A DNA stretch of 64,000 nt from Micractinium sp. NFX-FRZ (Eukaryota; Chlorophyta; Trebouxiophyceae; Chlorellales; Chlorellaceae): positions 62,001-126,000 of the forward strand of contig JAPTJF010000122.1 of the NCBI GenBank assembly GCA_029339195.1, given 5' to 3'. The number at the start of each line of letters is the position of its first letter. Positions within the stretch are counted from its first letter, which is position 1. Positions 50,204 through 63,070 of this stretch are shown piece after piece. The notes under the pieces were generated by a model. It saw only the letters and a program-made list of their open reading frames with translations. It did not search any database and had not been told where the DNA came from. Position numbers and translations under genes: made by a program.

Positions 50204-53200
50204 CTAACGGGCTAGACTGAAGCCTGTAGCACCGCTGGTAGCTCCCCCCCCCCCCACCCCCACCCCCACCCCGCCGGATGCTTCGCTGCCAAATGCGCAA
50301 GCCGCACCTGCACTGTACACAGTGACCTCGCAGGGTGCCAGAATCTCAGCTGAGGCCGCCACAATTTGCAGCGACACATATCGTGCCACTATGCCAGCCC
50401 TGGAAGCGCTGCACGAAAAGGTGACTGTCTGGCCGGCAGGCACTGCAACCTTGCGGAAACCACACACGAGGCTCCTGCGTGCACAAGGGAGGGAGAGCAT
50501 CAACCTTTGCAACCCACTGGCTCGTGGGTGGTTGCTGGCAGCATGTGCAAGGATGGTGGTGGGTCCAAATGCCCTCATGATCTTACTTGCGGGTGTTGAC
50601 CGGCACCAGGGACGGGGTGGCATTCCAGGCCCTGGTCTCCAGGTCGTGCAATCTGGGAGCCAGCTTATCGCCCACGGGCCTGCGGGGCAGCAGGGTGCAG
50701 GCTTGCTGCAGTGTGGACACACCAAGGGTGCGCCTCTGCAACGCAGGCACGCACACACATATGCGTGCACACATAGGCTTCAGCGCCGGCTGGTACACCG
50801 GGTGCCACGGGCGCCTGCCAACACTGCAGCATTGGCTGACCTGTTGGTCACCACGACGGTGGTGATTGGCATGGCCCTGCCCAGGTCGATGACCAGCCAG
50901 GGCTTAGCCAGCAGCCTGGTCTGCATGCAGCTGGCCATCTTGCCATCAACTGTGACAGCCGCGCCCTGGGCACCGGGCTGGATAGGGGAGGAGGTGGTGG
51001 GACGCTTGGAGCTGATGACCGTGGCTGCAGGCAGGGGCATGGGCTGAGTCAATGCCTTCCGATCTCACTGTGGCCTGTTTTGAGAGGCTTCTGCAGCCTA
51101 CTGAAGTACCGCCGCGTACCCTTGAGCGCAGGAGGTGGGCGCCGGATGGCGACAGGCGGGGGAGGAGGCGGTGGTGGTGGGCGAGGGATGGGCGGGGGTG
51201 AGCTGACAACTGGGGGTTTAATACCCGAGTCTGCAAAGTAAATCAAGGCATTCCCGGGGGGGCGAAGCATAAGTGTCAGCTGTGTGTTCGCTGGACTCTG
51301 GGTTTTAGCAAAGAATGCACGGTGTAGCTGCGGGCACATGGGCGTGCTTAGTGCAAAAAGAAGTTACTGTCACTCCAAGCCTTACCTACCACCCGCTTGC
51401 ACAGGAAGAGGGGCAAGGAGGTCTTGACGCCCTGGTTTAGGTTGGTTTGGCTGGCAAGAGTGTAGCCCGCGCGACAGGTGTAGGTCTCAGAGAGCTCAAA
51501 GTCCTGCAACATCCGCCCATACGGTGCCTCGATGTACTTGACGCACATGTACACAAACCATCCGTTTGTGCCCACATTCAAGTCTGTGGGAAGGCGGGCG
51601 AAGCCGGCCGGGCAGGCAGCTTCCTCATCGACCTGCTCTGCAGTGATGGTGACGTCTGAAATGAACCTGCCGGCGGGAACGGATTTCGGGTCGGCTGCCA
51701 AGTAGCAAGCATACAAGGGGTCGCCATGCCCAGGCTCGTTAGGGCCATTGAAATTGTGCTCCACCTGCAGTAAAAGAGGATGCCATGCCGTTAGAAATGA
51801 GGTTGGGCCGCAGTGGTCGGCAATGTCCGTGTGTCAAAGGGTCGGCTAAGGCGCTCACCCCACACCACACACACATCCCGCCACACATCAACTTACCCAT
51901 GTATAGGATCGAGGGCACATGGTAGGACGCCCAGTACCTTTGACAATAGAAATGGCGCGAATGAATTGGCGAGAGATGACTTGACGCATGTATGGTGGCG
52001 GAGCCGGGGGTGGTGTTGGAGGAGGCGGCGGGTACATCCCTGTAGTGAACGGGCGTGGAGAGAGATGCTTTCGTTAAGATTCTGGGGAAAGCAACAGTGG
52101 ACAGATTTCAACAGTATACACCGTTAGTGTTGGCTGCAGTGAGAAAGATGAGAGCAGAGTTTTAAAACCGAACACACTCACTCTCTACTTGCACCCTTTT
52201 GAACGCTGTAACCCCGCTCGTCGTGTTGACATTCTTAAAGGTGCCGTTCCAAGAGCGGCGATAAATGGCCCCGTCAGCAAAGTTCATGACAAGTGAGGAG
52301 GTGTACCTGCAAGCCGGGCAAGGGATCTGGGGTGTGAGTACTGGGTGATTTTTAAACCGCACTTGGCAGCCTGGCACTTCCAAAGGAGGGAGTGACTTAA
52401 ACTTACGCGAGATCCAGTACCGCCTGGCTGTAGACGGACGTGCACGTGCCGATCTCCCAAGGCCCCAAATAAAACGACTGCAAGGGAGGAGATCTTGCGT
52501 TATTTGCACACCACATCGCACGGCTGGCAAGCATTTGCATCAACATGCACGGCATACCCTTCTCCCTCGCTTGCCTGGGCGGGCATGCTGATTTTTTCGG
52601 AAACCAATTTGCTGTCTTCCCATGTCTGTGACGTTTTGACGGTCTTGGTGGCTTCCCACGCTTGACTGCGAAAGGGGTCAAATGAATTGCATTGATACAT
52701 TGACGTAGGTGAGAAGCGATGCTTGGAATGCCTGCATATGTGTTGTAATTGGTTGCATGTGCGCATGATCGAACCTCCAGCTACGCATGTATGCAGCACC
52801 ACTCACTCATATCTCGCTTCTGCGCTAACCGTGAGCGATCCAGTCTGTTCATGGAAGTTGCATGGCAAAGGGGTTCATCAAACGGGGCGGGGCGGGGTAT
52901 GGCAATTTGTGTGGACGTGCAAGCGCCACCGCTTGCCTGCCACATTTGCATGCATGTGCATGCCTGGACGTTGCAGCAACCGGTGTGCACCAGCACGTCA
53001 TGCAAGGACACGCAGGCGGTGGGCTTAATGCACTTGCGGCACATGTCCGTCGCTTGTAGGGCTCGCAGCGCCTGAAGTTGCGTTACCTATCAGCCCTTGC
53101 TATGGTATCTCCCCCATTCTCCAACCCGCTTGACCACTACTTATCCCGCACATACCAGCCAGCTTGTTTCCAGCACGACTCCGACAGTTGCTCCCATCAC

Positions 53201-56200
53201 TTCCATTTTACGCGTCAGTTGAGATTCCTCGGTTGAGCGCGAATACGTTGTCCCAATTGTGACTTCCCGTGACCATTCCGGGCATAGTGCCTGCATGCAA
53301 AACACGTCAATAGAACCGTCAAGGTTCAAGTAGGCCACATGGATTTGAAACCCTTTATTCTAATGTGCAGCGCAACAACGCAACATGCTGCACAGCAAGA
53401 AAATCTGAAAGGTTGGGAAGCAGACAAGGCGCATGGAGGCAAGCGACAGTGCACACAAGCAACAATTGTGCCTCACGTTCGTCGAGCGGTCGCTCTTCGA
53501 GTTGTCGACCGTCTGCAGAGATGGCAACATAAATGCATGGAGATTCGGCAAATGTGAACATGAAACCCCACCGAATGGCTGCACAGTGCAATGGCCCCCA
53601 CGATACATGTGTGCACCTGCCACCACCTAGGTACATCACCTGCACCGCGGCAGCAAGCGGTTCCTTCTTGATCATCTGCTCATCAACATCAGGGAGATTG
53701 AGTGTGTAAGTTGTCTCGGTGGGGGGATCTGGGAGGAGGAAGCCAAGAGAGTTGAAGGAAAAGGGCTGGCCTTGAGCTGGGGTGGCATGTGTGAAGTAGA
53801 TTCCCATCACAACACCGAGCGCAGAGGGTTTGGATGGGGTCGTGTAGAAGGTAGCGTTGAAGTCAGGCTTGTTCGATGGGTAGCGATTTTTGTCACCCAG
53901 GTCCAGAACCTTGCTGGCGTCCAGCAAGCGGATGTAACTGCAGGAACGGGCGCATTTGAAGGTGGGGCATGGCTGAGGGCAAGCGGACGTGGTTGGCAGC
54001 ACCTCCTACAACAGGTCCAGCCGGACCAGCCCACCAACAAGCAATTGGGGGGCAACAACGGCGGAGGGCCAGCAAGAGATGGCAGCACCAGCGTCGAAGC
54101 ATGATGTAGAATGGGACAACACTGTTGCAATGAAGCATGGAGGCAACTATGACTGGCGGGCAGCCCAGGCACCAACGGCATGGCGGTATTTGATATCCAA
54201 CAGCAGGTACCCGCTCCCACGCCCCCATGCAGTACAAAAGGAGAAACAAGAAGATGGGTGTGAGGGGAGCATGCACTCACATGCGCCCAATGCGAAGCCT
54301 GTCCTTCAAGTCCAACGTTCTGCTGTACCATATGCGCAGCTCAGCCACGGGGCTGTCAAGCACGAGGGTGGCTGACTGGGGGCCGTCCAAGATTAGGCTG
54401 GCATCCCCAACGTCCTCGGTCGGCGTGTTGTCTGAGAAGGTCAGACGTAGGGCGCCGATGGCGTCGCCATCGGCTGTCAAGAAGGCTTGGATTTTAGACA
54501 TGAAGGCCCCCGGGTGGTGCTGCACTTTGGTCTCATCGCCACATACACCCAACATGTTCGTTTTGTTGAATGGGCATCCTGCAGGGCCAGTTGGCAAGGG
54601 GGGTCAATTGGTGAGTGGCGACCAGGCAATGCTAGATGCATACCATTGGGTCCTCTTGTGCCATTCCGCACAAGACTGCAGAGGCGGAAGTTGGACTGCC
54701 GTGGGCCAGACTTGCACCCACCACCACCAGCCGGCCTCGGTTTGCTGCAGAGCTTCCCAACTGTTGCGTCGACCTTCGCCATATCAATGATGGTCTGACT
54801 TCACCTATCAACTCTCTCAGCCGTGCACCCCTCCTTCCAACCGACCGTAGTCAATACGCGGTTTAGTACTCAGATGCTGTCAGCATGTTAGGGCTGGCCC
54901 TGACTTCGGTGGGTGCAAACAACCAGAGCCCTAACAACATCAAGACTTCCAACACATTTAACACCCACCGGCATTGAAGCCGTTGCGTCTGGTGCACACG
55001 TCTGACGTGACCAAGCTCCAGGTTGTAGCGCTGATGTCGCATGTGTCCCCTATACCAGAAGGGAGCAAGCAAAGTGTCAGTTCAGGTTCCCTCGGCCGGC
55101 AAGATGTGCCACCTGTTTGATCGGCTGTGCAACGTTACCTATCAAGCAACGCCCACGCCTTGTTCATGTACAAATTTACCACCCTTGCTGCAGGGCATCC
55201 GCCACTTACTTGCGGCCCAGGTGGTTGCCACAGTGGGCGCACAACTGGCGACTAGGACACTAGTACCATTAGCTACCAGGCACAACCCTGATGCGAAGTG
55301 CGCCGCATGCAGCCTGCCCAGCGTGTCGCTCAGCCACACCTGAAAGGCAAGGGAACAACATACTATTGCATGACTAATTGGCAATTGCATAAAGTACATA
55401 TGCTGAGTATGGTTGTGCCCTCCAAGCTGTGCCATCCAAGCCTTGCCATCCAACAACATGTCACCTACACACCCTTCAAACCACTGAACATACGCACCTG
55501 GCCACTGGCAGTCGTGTTTGGAAGGCATTCAGCAAGGACGGGCACGTCGCCAGCGGCCCGCATTCGGATATCAGTGGTAAGGCATTGGTTGTCGCCTCTG
55601 CGAATGCGTGAAAATGCGTCGTACTGGAACTCTTGCTTGCCGCCCGCAGGCAACGAAAGGCAGAAGGGAGCTACCACAGTGGCATTTGTAGATTGGGTTA
55701 GGCACTGCCCTCGCGGGTTGGTGGCGGTCGAAATGAGATACTTGCTGCTGGCATTGCCAACGAGATTGCCTGTCAAGTGGGGAGGACAAGGTAAGGAACG
55801 TCGTAAAGCTAGCGCGCAGCACCCATGACATTCCAGATTGTGCGTTGCACTGGAAACCGCCACTTTGTTGAGATGCACCCACGAGTAAGCAAGTATGCTA
55901 GACACGCAACTAATCAAGGCAGAAAAGGAAGCAGCAACGCAGACAGGCAGCAGCTGTGAAGGAGTGAGCATGGGGCGCGTGGCATGCATCTTTCAAATCC
56001 ATGGTGGGTGCTGGCTCGCCCATTTCTTCCCATTGCCACATGGAATAGCGTGCACTCACCAGCAGTCCACAAGCTCCAGTCGGTGACGGCCCATAGCTGA
56101 GTATTGCTGGTGCCTGTTTGATCGATGGGCTGGATCGTCAGTGATCCACCTTTGGCATCCAGGCAAGAGTCGGGCAAATTGCGCGGGCGGATGTTGCCGG

Positions 56201-59200
56201 TGACATCAACGTACCACCGGCCTGCATCCTCGTTGGCAAGAGCGTCAAAATTGCCCATCTGCACGGCCGTGTTGTCTGCCGTCGCATACAAATACAACTG
56301 GCTTTGCTCATGCTGCAGCTTGCCATCTGCTGACAATGTAAAGAGTTGCTGCGGCAAGTCCTCGGCAACGCAGCTGTCACCAAGACGGACGGTTGCGGGG
56401 ATGCCGGCGGCATGCAGGCACCGGGAGCGGTTGGAGACGAGGTGAATGGTGCTACTTCCAAAGCTGTCAATGGTGGCGCTCGTGCCCAACTCAATGATGT
56501 CGATCAGACGGTCAATCTGTTGCCGCAACGCGTCACATTTGCATGCGCCGTCGCAGGTGCCGTTGCAGTTAGGCCCTAATTGTTGAAGGATGTGAAGCTG
56601 AGACAACGCGGTGGCAAAGTCCTTGCGGCCCCAAGATCTTTTGGCAGCATTGACGTTGTACACAAAGTATTCCGCCGGGGCCTGGCCTGACACATTGAAA
56701 TAGCTAGGACCTGCAATGTTGCCCAGTGAGCGGGAGGGGCCAAGACAGGGTGGGGTGTTCATTTGTTGATAGCCTAAGGTGTTGGGCACACTCCTGGCGG
56801 CCAAAGCAGCCGCTGGCGGCGGCAGCACCGGCTGCTCTGCTGAGAGTATGCTTCCTACGCAACATGCCCGGTGTGGCGCAATGCACCGTTGTGCTGGCAG
56901 AAACTGGTGAGCAGGCGACGCGGCCCCACTGGCTGGTTAGCAGCATGGCTACGGAACCAGGCGCTTGTAGGCCGGCTCCATATGGCAGTCGCCGTCAATG
57001 CACCTAGCACCCGCCAGCCCTCCTGTCAGCCCTGCCCACAACAGCTTGATACCGGGTTGGCAGCAGAGTAGGGTTGCAGCTGGATCTGGCCCCGCCCTGC
57101 CCCATAAGCATTGCAGCTCATATCAGTCCCCAAACACATAATGCAAATCACTCCAAAACCATATTTTCACAGTCCCAAGCTGTACTTTGGGTGTCCGTGT
57201 TGACAATACACTCTCTATGGGGTTTGTGTCGCACATTTTTTTTTCGCGGAAACAAACAGACTGTAAGCCCAAACAAGCAAGCATGTACAATCTGTCGAGC
57301 ACTCACCTGCGGGTGGGGGCACTTGGATGGTGTACGACAGTGCCGTCCCGGTAAACGGTGCGGTGCGCACGACAACGCCGGCCTGGACAACTTCGAGGAC
57401 AAAGGATGTGATTAGCTCAGAGCAACTGCGAGGCAAGGGGCGGCGTGGCACGTGACGTGATTCAATGCCATTGAGACTTTGTGTTTCGTGTGCCACTCAT
57501 GCGAAGCACCACCACAACTTGCATGCACACCAATCACGCAGCGCCCCCCCCCCCCCCCCAACCCACACCCACCCCCACACACCTCACCCCACCCCACCCC
57601 ACCCCCACACACACTACTAGACGTGCCTGTTGCAGCAGCAAATCTCACCAGTCTTGCCGATTGGTTACCACTACCTTGGATAACTCGCTGCCACAGGGGT
57701 ATTCGATTGTAAGTGTGGGGTTGGGGTCGTTCGCCCCGGTATGGCAGATCCCGGCATGATTGGGGGCCGTGTTGCCGTCGTTGCAGAAGCTTGCGTTCAG
57801 GAACACGTTGTCCCATGTGAGAGTGGAGCTGAGTGTAAAGCCCAGGCTTGCAGCCGGAATTTTGACACCTGCCAGGCCAAATAGCTCCACCTCGGCGAGG
57901 TGCAGGGGCCGGCCAGCAGGAGACACGGGGCTGGTGGAGGGACGGATGCGCACTTGGCATCCCGCATTGACTGCGGGTGGGGATGAAGCGGGTGAAAGGT
58001 GAGGTCCAGGCCAGGAGTAGTACTGCAATTGTGGAAATTTAGCACCTCTTTGCTGTGTAGACCACAACGTCAATGGCTGCTCGAGAGGCAGAGTGACACA
58101 AGGGTGGCATGCTGGGATTTGGTCGGTTCATGGCCCTGCTCCCACCCAGCTATGCAGGCTGTCTAGCTTTGAGGCTGGAGCGCTGGTCTAGCACAGCCAT
58201 AGCACCCCCCTTGACAAGCGCACTCTAGAAGGTCTGCAGCTCCTCTTTTATGTGGAGATGCATGCAAATGCGTCGCCAGGAAAGGTCTTCGCTGTGTACA
58301 AGCTGCGGCCCCCAACAGTGCCCGGCCTGCTCACCTTGCTGAATTGTGCCGTCTGTACCACTTGGACGCCGCTCATGCAGCGCCCCGAGCTTGCCATCCG
58401 CCTGTGCTGTGCCATTCCACGGGCGGGTAGTAATGATGTATGGCATGTGCTCGCAAGGCTCGGTTGGTGGACTGTGGACATGAGCAATGGGGATGAGGTG
58501 GAAAGGGAAAGACGTGGGCCCGGATTGAAGTGGTGTTCACCCATGCCCCCGGGGTCATGGGCCCACCACCATTACCACCACCACCGCCACCACTCACATA
58601 CCACCACCATCCACACACCACCACACCGCCAGAACTCACGTGTTGTATGAGTGCCAATAAGTGACAACCCAAGGGTCGACGGATTCGACCACGATTGCTC
58701 CAGCGCAACCGCCAATGCCAGGGCGACCTGCACATGTAATGCACACCAAGTCCCATTCAGAATTAACTAGCAGAGCAATGTTACTAGAAAGGGAGGCTTG
58801 ACAAGTGGCGATAGCGCACCGGCTTTGCCAAGAGCTCCACGGGACTCCTGATAGCCAGGAGCCCCGCCAGTCACGTGGCTCGGCGGCAATGGCAGCGTCG
58901 AAAACGTTACGAATCGAATGATGCCAGCGTTCCCGCCAGCACCATTGCGACCATTGTCTCCTGCGGGGTTCAACACGATGCAGACACGATTATCGGGGGC
59001 ACAGTTCAAGTATTTTGCTTTCAAGATAAGGGCAGACGCCGGTTGAGCTCACAAGCAAGAGGCTTGGGATTACACAAGCATGCCGCAGTAGACAAGCATT
59101 GCAACATAACCAGCTGTATTCATTTGCAGTGCGTGACAGCCAGCCTGGAGCGAAATACACACACCTGCGTTGGTGCCCGCCTCTGGATTGGTCCCTTCAA

Positions 59201-62200
59201 GAGGCCACAGGTACATGGTCGCCCAAGCGTCGCTCCCAGGATATTTGCTCGAGTAATATTGTGGACTCCTCCAGAGGGAATTCATGCAGGGTTCCGAATA
59301 GTAGAACTTTCCTTGGCAAGCAGCCCCCAGGTTCCCGCAACAAACATTAGGCGCGTCAATGCCGTCCTTCCCGTTCCATCCGTTGCCTCCAATCTGCAGG
59401 GCACACTTCGGACGGTGTTGGGTGGCATGTTTTGACCGTGTCCCGGTCCCCTGCAAGTATTGCCACTGATGTGCTTGGAGAGCCTTGGGAGCGAAGCATG
59501 GGCATGCTATAGATTTCGAACAAGGACGATTGATGGGCACTCATGATTCGATGAAAGGGCGGTAAAAAAGTGAGCAACGGTGAGACTAGGGAAGGACGGA
59601 TGAAAGCCTTGCTGCAGCCGGCAATGGAAGCTTTGACACACCTGACCCTTCCCTCCGTTTCCTCCATTGGCCTGCAATGGAAGGGCAGGGCAAACCAAAC
59701 GTCAATGGAGCAAGCAAGTAGCGCGCTAATCAGCACCTCCGTTTTTATTCACGATCAACTGCATCTCAACTGCAAACACACTGCAAGGACATAGAAGCTG
59801 GTGGCCATACGCAACTCGCTGCTAAGGCGCACCCAGAGCTCAACGTTGGTGTCTATGCTATAGACATGCAACTCGATATTGCCCGCGTTGCCACCGTTTC
59901 CGGCATTCTTGCCTGCATGCCCCAGGTTGCAGCACGTTGCAATATGTCAGAAATGTCCCAACAGCATGTCTCCTCAAAATTGTTGGGCAGGGAAGGGCCT
60001 TTGGGGGAGGGCCCGTGCCAAAGCCGAGCGCCCATGCGTCAGGTCAGGCCATGCCATCCCATGGTCATGAAACGAAGGCAGTGTAACTGTAGCAGGGGTA
60101 CACATGCATTTCACATCCATCATGATGAACACTCCCTGCAATACCTGCCACTTGTACAAAACCGGACTCCCCCCCCCCCCCAAAAAAAAAAAACATCTTA
60201 CCATTTCGCCCAACGTCACTGGCATTTTGCGCATCGGGGGCCCGGCTTTCGATGCCCCCCCAATCCATCCCGCGGGCACCTGCATCAGTGAATGGCAATC
60301 ATGTAGCAAATGTTAGTTAAAGACTCAGCGGTGCAGCTGTTGCGGCACCGCTTTGAATTCGTGGGTTTACCGTCTGGATTCCGCAAACAAAGTGCGACAC
60401 AGACTTCAAGACAACAAGAGGCTGCCAGGATTGCAAATAGGGGAAATCGAGCGGGGGACACACAACAGGCTGGACCGATGCAGAGAGGGCTGCTGGAACT
60501 GTTAGGGAAAACCCGTCCTGCACTTGCCCCCTGATGAAAGGGGCTGGGCATGCATCATCGCTGGCCGCAGCCGCTCTCCGGTTGCTACGCTGCTGCCGCT
60601 CCTCACTGCCACTGGGCACTCAACCAAAGGAGCCATGAGAGACGGGTGGGGCGACCCCTTCACCGCCATAGGGCAGGTGGGCCCTCTGACCGTTCTCAGG
60701 GCCGCCCCCTGACGTGCCAGCAAGCACTTGGCAGATGACGGACCCACGTGACTAGAATCACACATGTTTTTATGGCGCCTGAATAATGCCAACGGTGTTA
60801 GGGAAATGACACACAGCGGAGAGCGCAGCATGATGAAGCAGAAAACCTTGCAGGACATGCTCTGCTTGCCAGGGCTGGCGCGTCAAGTTTATGTTCCGGG
60901 CGTCAGCAGCATCAACGAGGCAGGGCACATTCAATCCCACCAACAATGCGACTATGAGGCAGCCAAGGCGAAAGGCAACAGAGCAGCAATATAGTCAAGC
61001 AGCATCCCGGCTCGCAGCAGCAGCCTGGGCACTGGCAGGGGGGGGTGGGCAGCGCCGTATGCTGCCCACCGCCCCCGCGAGTGGCTGTACCTAGGCAGTG
61101 GCCCCAGCCCTGGCAATTTACAGCCACGTCTCAAGCAGCGTCAGCCATGAGCCAGAGCAGCAGGCAGCAGTTGATCTAGGTCCAATTTTCAGCAGACAGC
61201 TGAAAGCAGCAGTTGAGGCAGCATGGGCGCACACAAGCGGTGCCAACTGCACCAGGGGCCCAGCCGGCGTCCTAGCCAGTCCAAAGCACATGCCCATAGC
61301 GCCCCCTATCACCTGTGAAATCCAGAAGGAAAGCCAAAAACAACTTTTCAACGGCAATCGTTTTTGATGTCGAAGCCCCCTCCACAGCGGCCTTCCGTCG
61401 AATGGATAGTAAGCCTACAATTCCATACTTTCATCCAGCCCCAAGCTGTCTTCTTGGCAGTCTGTGTCGCAAGCTTTGTTGCGCACCAAATACGTGTGCC
61501 CAATCAATTCAGACGCGATTTCGTGCCAACTCTCCCCTCCATCCCCTCATTTGTGGGAAGTTGAGTTGCTGCCGAATCACAAACTGCAAGGCCAGGGCAA
61601 GGCTCAGATTTTCCAACTCATGGTCAACGACCCCATTCACCTACCTGAAGTGTCGATGACACATTTGCGGAGCCCGCTGCCACACTTCAGACGCCGCGCC
61701 ACAACTTTGATATTATAACCGTTTTCGCCAGTCAAGGCATCATCCCAGTATCCGTCATCCTGGCCGCGCCTGGAAAGAAGGCCTTCCCCGGTGCCTGGTG
61801 CCTCTACGATGGTGACAGTGTCCGCAAAGATCTCCAGGTCGGCATTGTAATTGCGATTGATGTACAAAGTGTTGCCGTTGGAGATGACATCTGGACCCCA
61901 CCCCATTGCTGCATGCATGAACAGAAGAAATCTAAACAGGTTGAGCAAAAGCTGCATACCGCAGTGAGACAGGTTGCCCAGCTCGACAGCACGTTACATC
62001 GCAATTGTCGCCACCCTTGCACTTACCGGGGTCAGTTGCCAGCATCACGTCTGAGCCAATGATGACTGTCGGACTGCCAATGCTGAGGGATTCGCGAACC
62101 ACTGCAGACTGAGCATGCGCACCCTGGAGGCACGCTGCGGCTAGCACTACCAACACTGCCATCAGTTGCCACACCGTGCACCTGCCACGGTAGGCACCGT

Positions 62201-62225
62201 AGGCAGCGCCTCTGGTCGACCACAT
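50204..62225 (-). CDS. Secreted multi-domain lectin with aerolysin-like and MABP-like modules, ~1,730 residues
   Basis: About 30 exons join in phase from ATG 62225 to TAG 50204. Order with approximate residues: signal peptide (1-38, hydrophobic VWQLMAVLVVLAAACLQGAHA region); beta-rich segment (67-154); Gly/Asn repeats of GNGGN type (155-340); fucolectin/F5-8-type domain (~370-560, exons 58471-57307, motif NRQDCC); ricin-B-type lectin (~640-780, exon 56710-56060, QLW); second ricin-like unit (~780-940, 55769-54969); jacalin-like beta region (~940-1110, 54578-53640); aerolysin/ETX-type strand module (~1110-1315, 53640-52122); Pro-rich linker; MABP-like unit (~1330-1490, 52039-51386, motifs ACPAGFARLPTDLN and FVYMCVKY); Pro-rich linker; second fucolectin-like domain (~1530-1720, 51024-50204); Gly tail. 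An extracellular carbohydrate-binding and possibly membrane-active role is inferred from modules only. Exon borders 28-30 (51024-50204) are the least certain. Confidence 0.75.
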
Positions 62226-62289
62226 CGTGGCCACCTGCAGCACAGGCACAGCAGCAGAGGGAGGAAAAATCTTGCATTGGCTTTTCTTT

Positions 62290-63070
62290 GCAATCAATGC
62301 CGGCAAGGAGGGAACCGGGGATGGAAGGAAGGATGGATGGGCAGGACGGGGAGGCTGGCCGGGACGAGAATTCGGGATGGGCAGGGAGGTGGGATGGGCG
62401 GGGCAGTGCTGCCGGCCAGGATGGGAAACGGGATGGGTGAAAAGGCGGGATGTCGGGGGGCAGGGCTGCCAGCCTGGACGGGAAAAGGGACGGGTGGGAA
62501 GGAGGGATGGGCAGGGCAGGACAGCTGGCCAGGATGGGAAATTGGATGGGCAGGCAGGTGGGGTGGGCGGGGCAGGGCGGCCGCTAGGACATGAAACAGG
62601 ATGGGCGGGACGGTGGGAGGGGACAGGCAGGGCTATAGGCGGAAGGGAAACAAGATGAGCGCGAAGGCGGGATGGGCGGCGGGGCCGCCAGCGAGGCCGG
62701 GAATAAGGATGGGCGGGGAGGTAAGGTGGGCGGAGCAGCGCGGCTGGCCAGGATGGGAAAGTAATGGGAGGGAAGGTGGCAGGGCGGGGGCCCGTGGACG
62801 GTGGCACGGGCGGGGCGGGGGGCGGAGCGCCCGGCCTGGGCAGTAAAAGGGTTGGGAGGAAGGTGAACGGGCAGGGCAGGGCGGTCGGCCAGGACAGGAA
62901 ACAGGTGGGAAGGCTAAAGAGCCGGGGCAGGGGCGGCTGACCGGGACGGTACATCAGATGGGGAAGCACACGGGATGGGTTGGAGCAGTGCGGCTGGTAA
63001 GAGGGAAAAGGGATGGGTTCGACGGTGGGATAAGCGGGGCAGGGCGGATGGGGGACGCAGCTTGCAAGCC
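62290..63070 (+). repeat. Degenerate G-rich minisatellite, unit ~58 bp
   Basis: Roughly 12-13 imperfect units share the theme GGCCAGGATGGGAAA followed by GGGATGGGCGGG, GGTGGGATGGGC and GGGGCAGGGC. It starts about 65 bases upstream of the lectin-mosaic start codon, on the far side of the gene. Long antisense Pro-rich open frames across it are by-products of the repeat. Confidence 0.85.
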
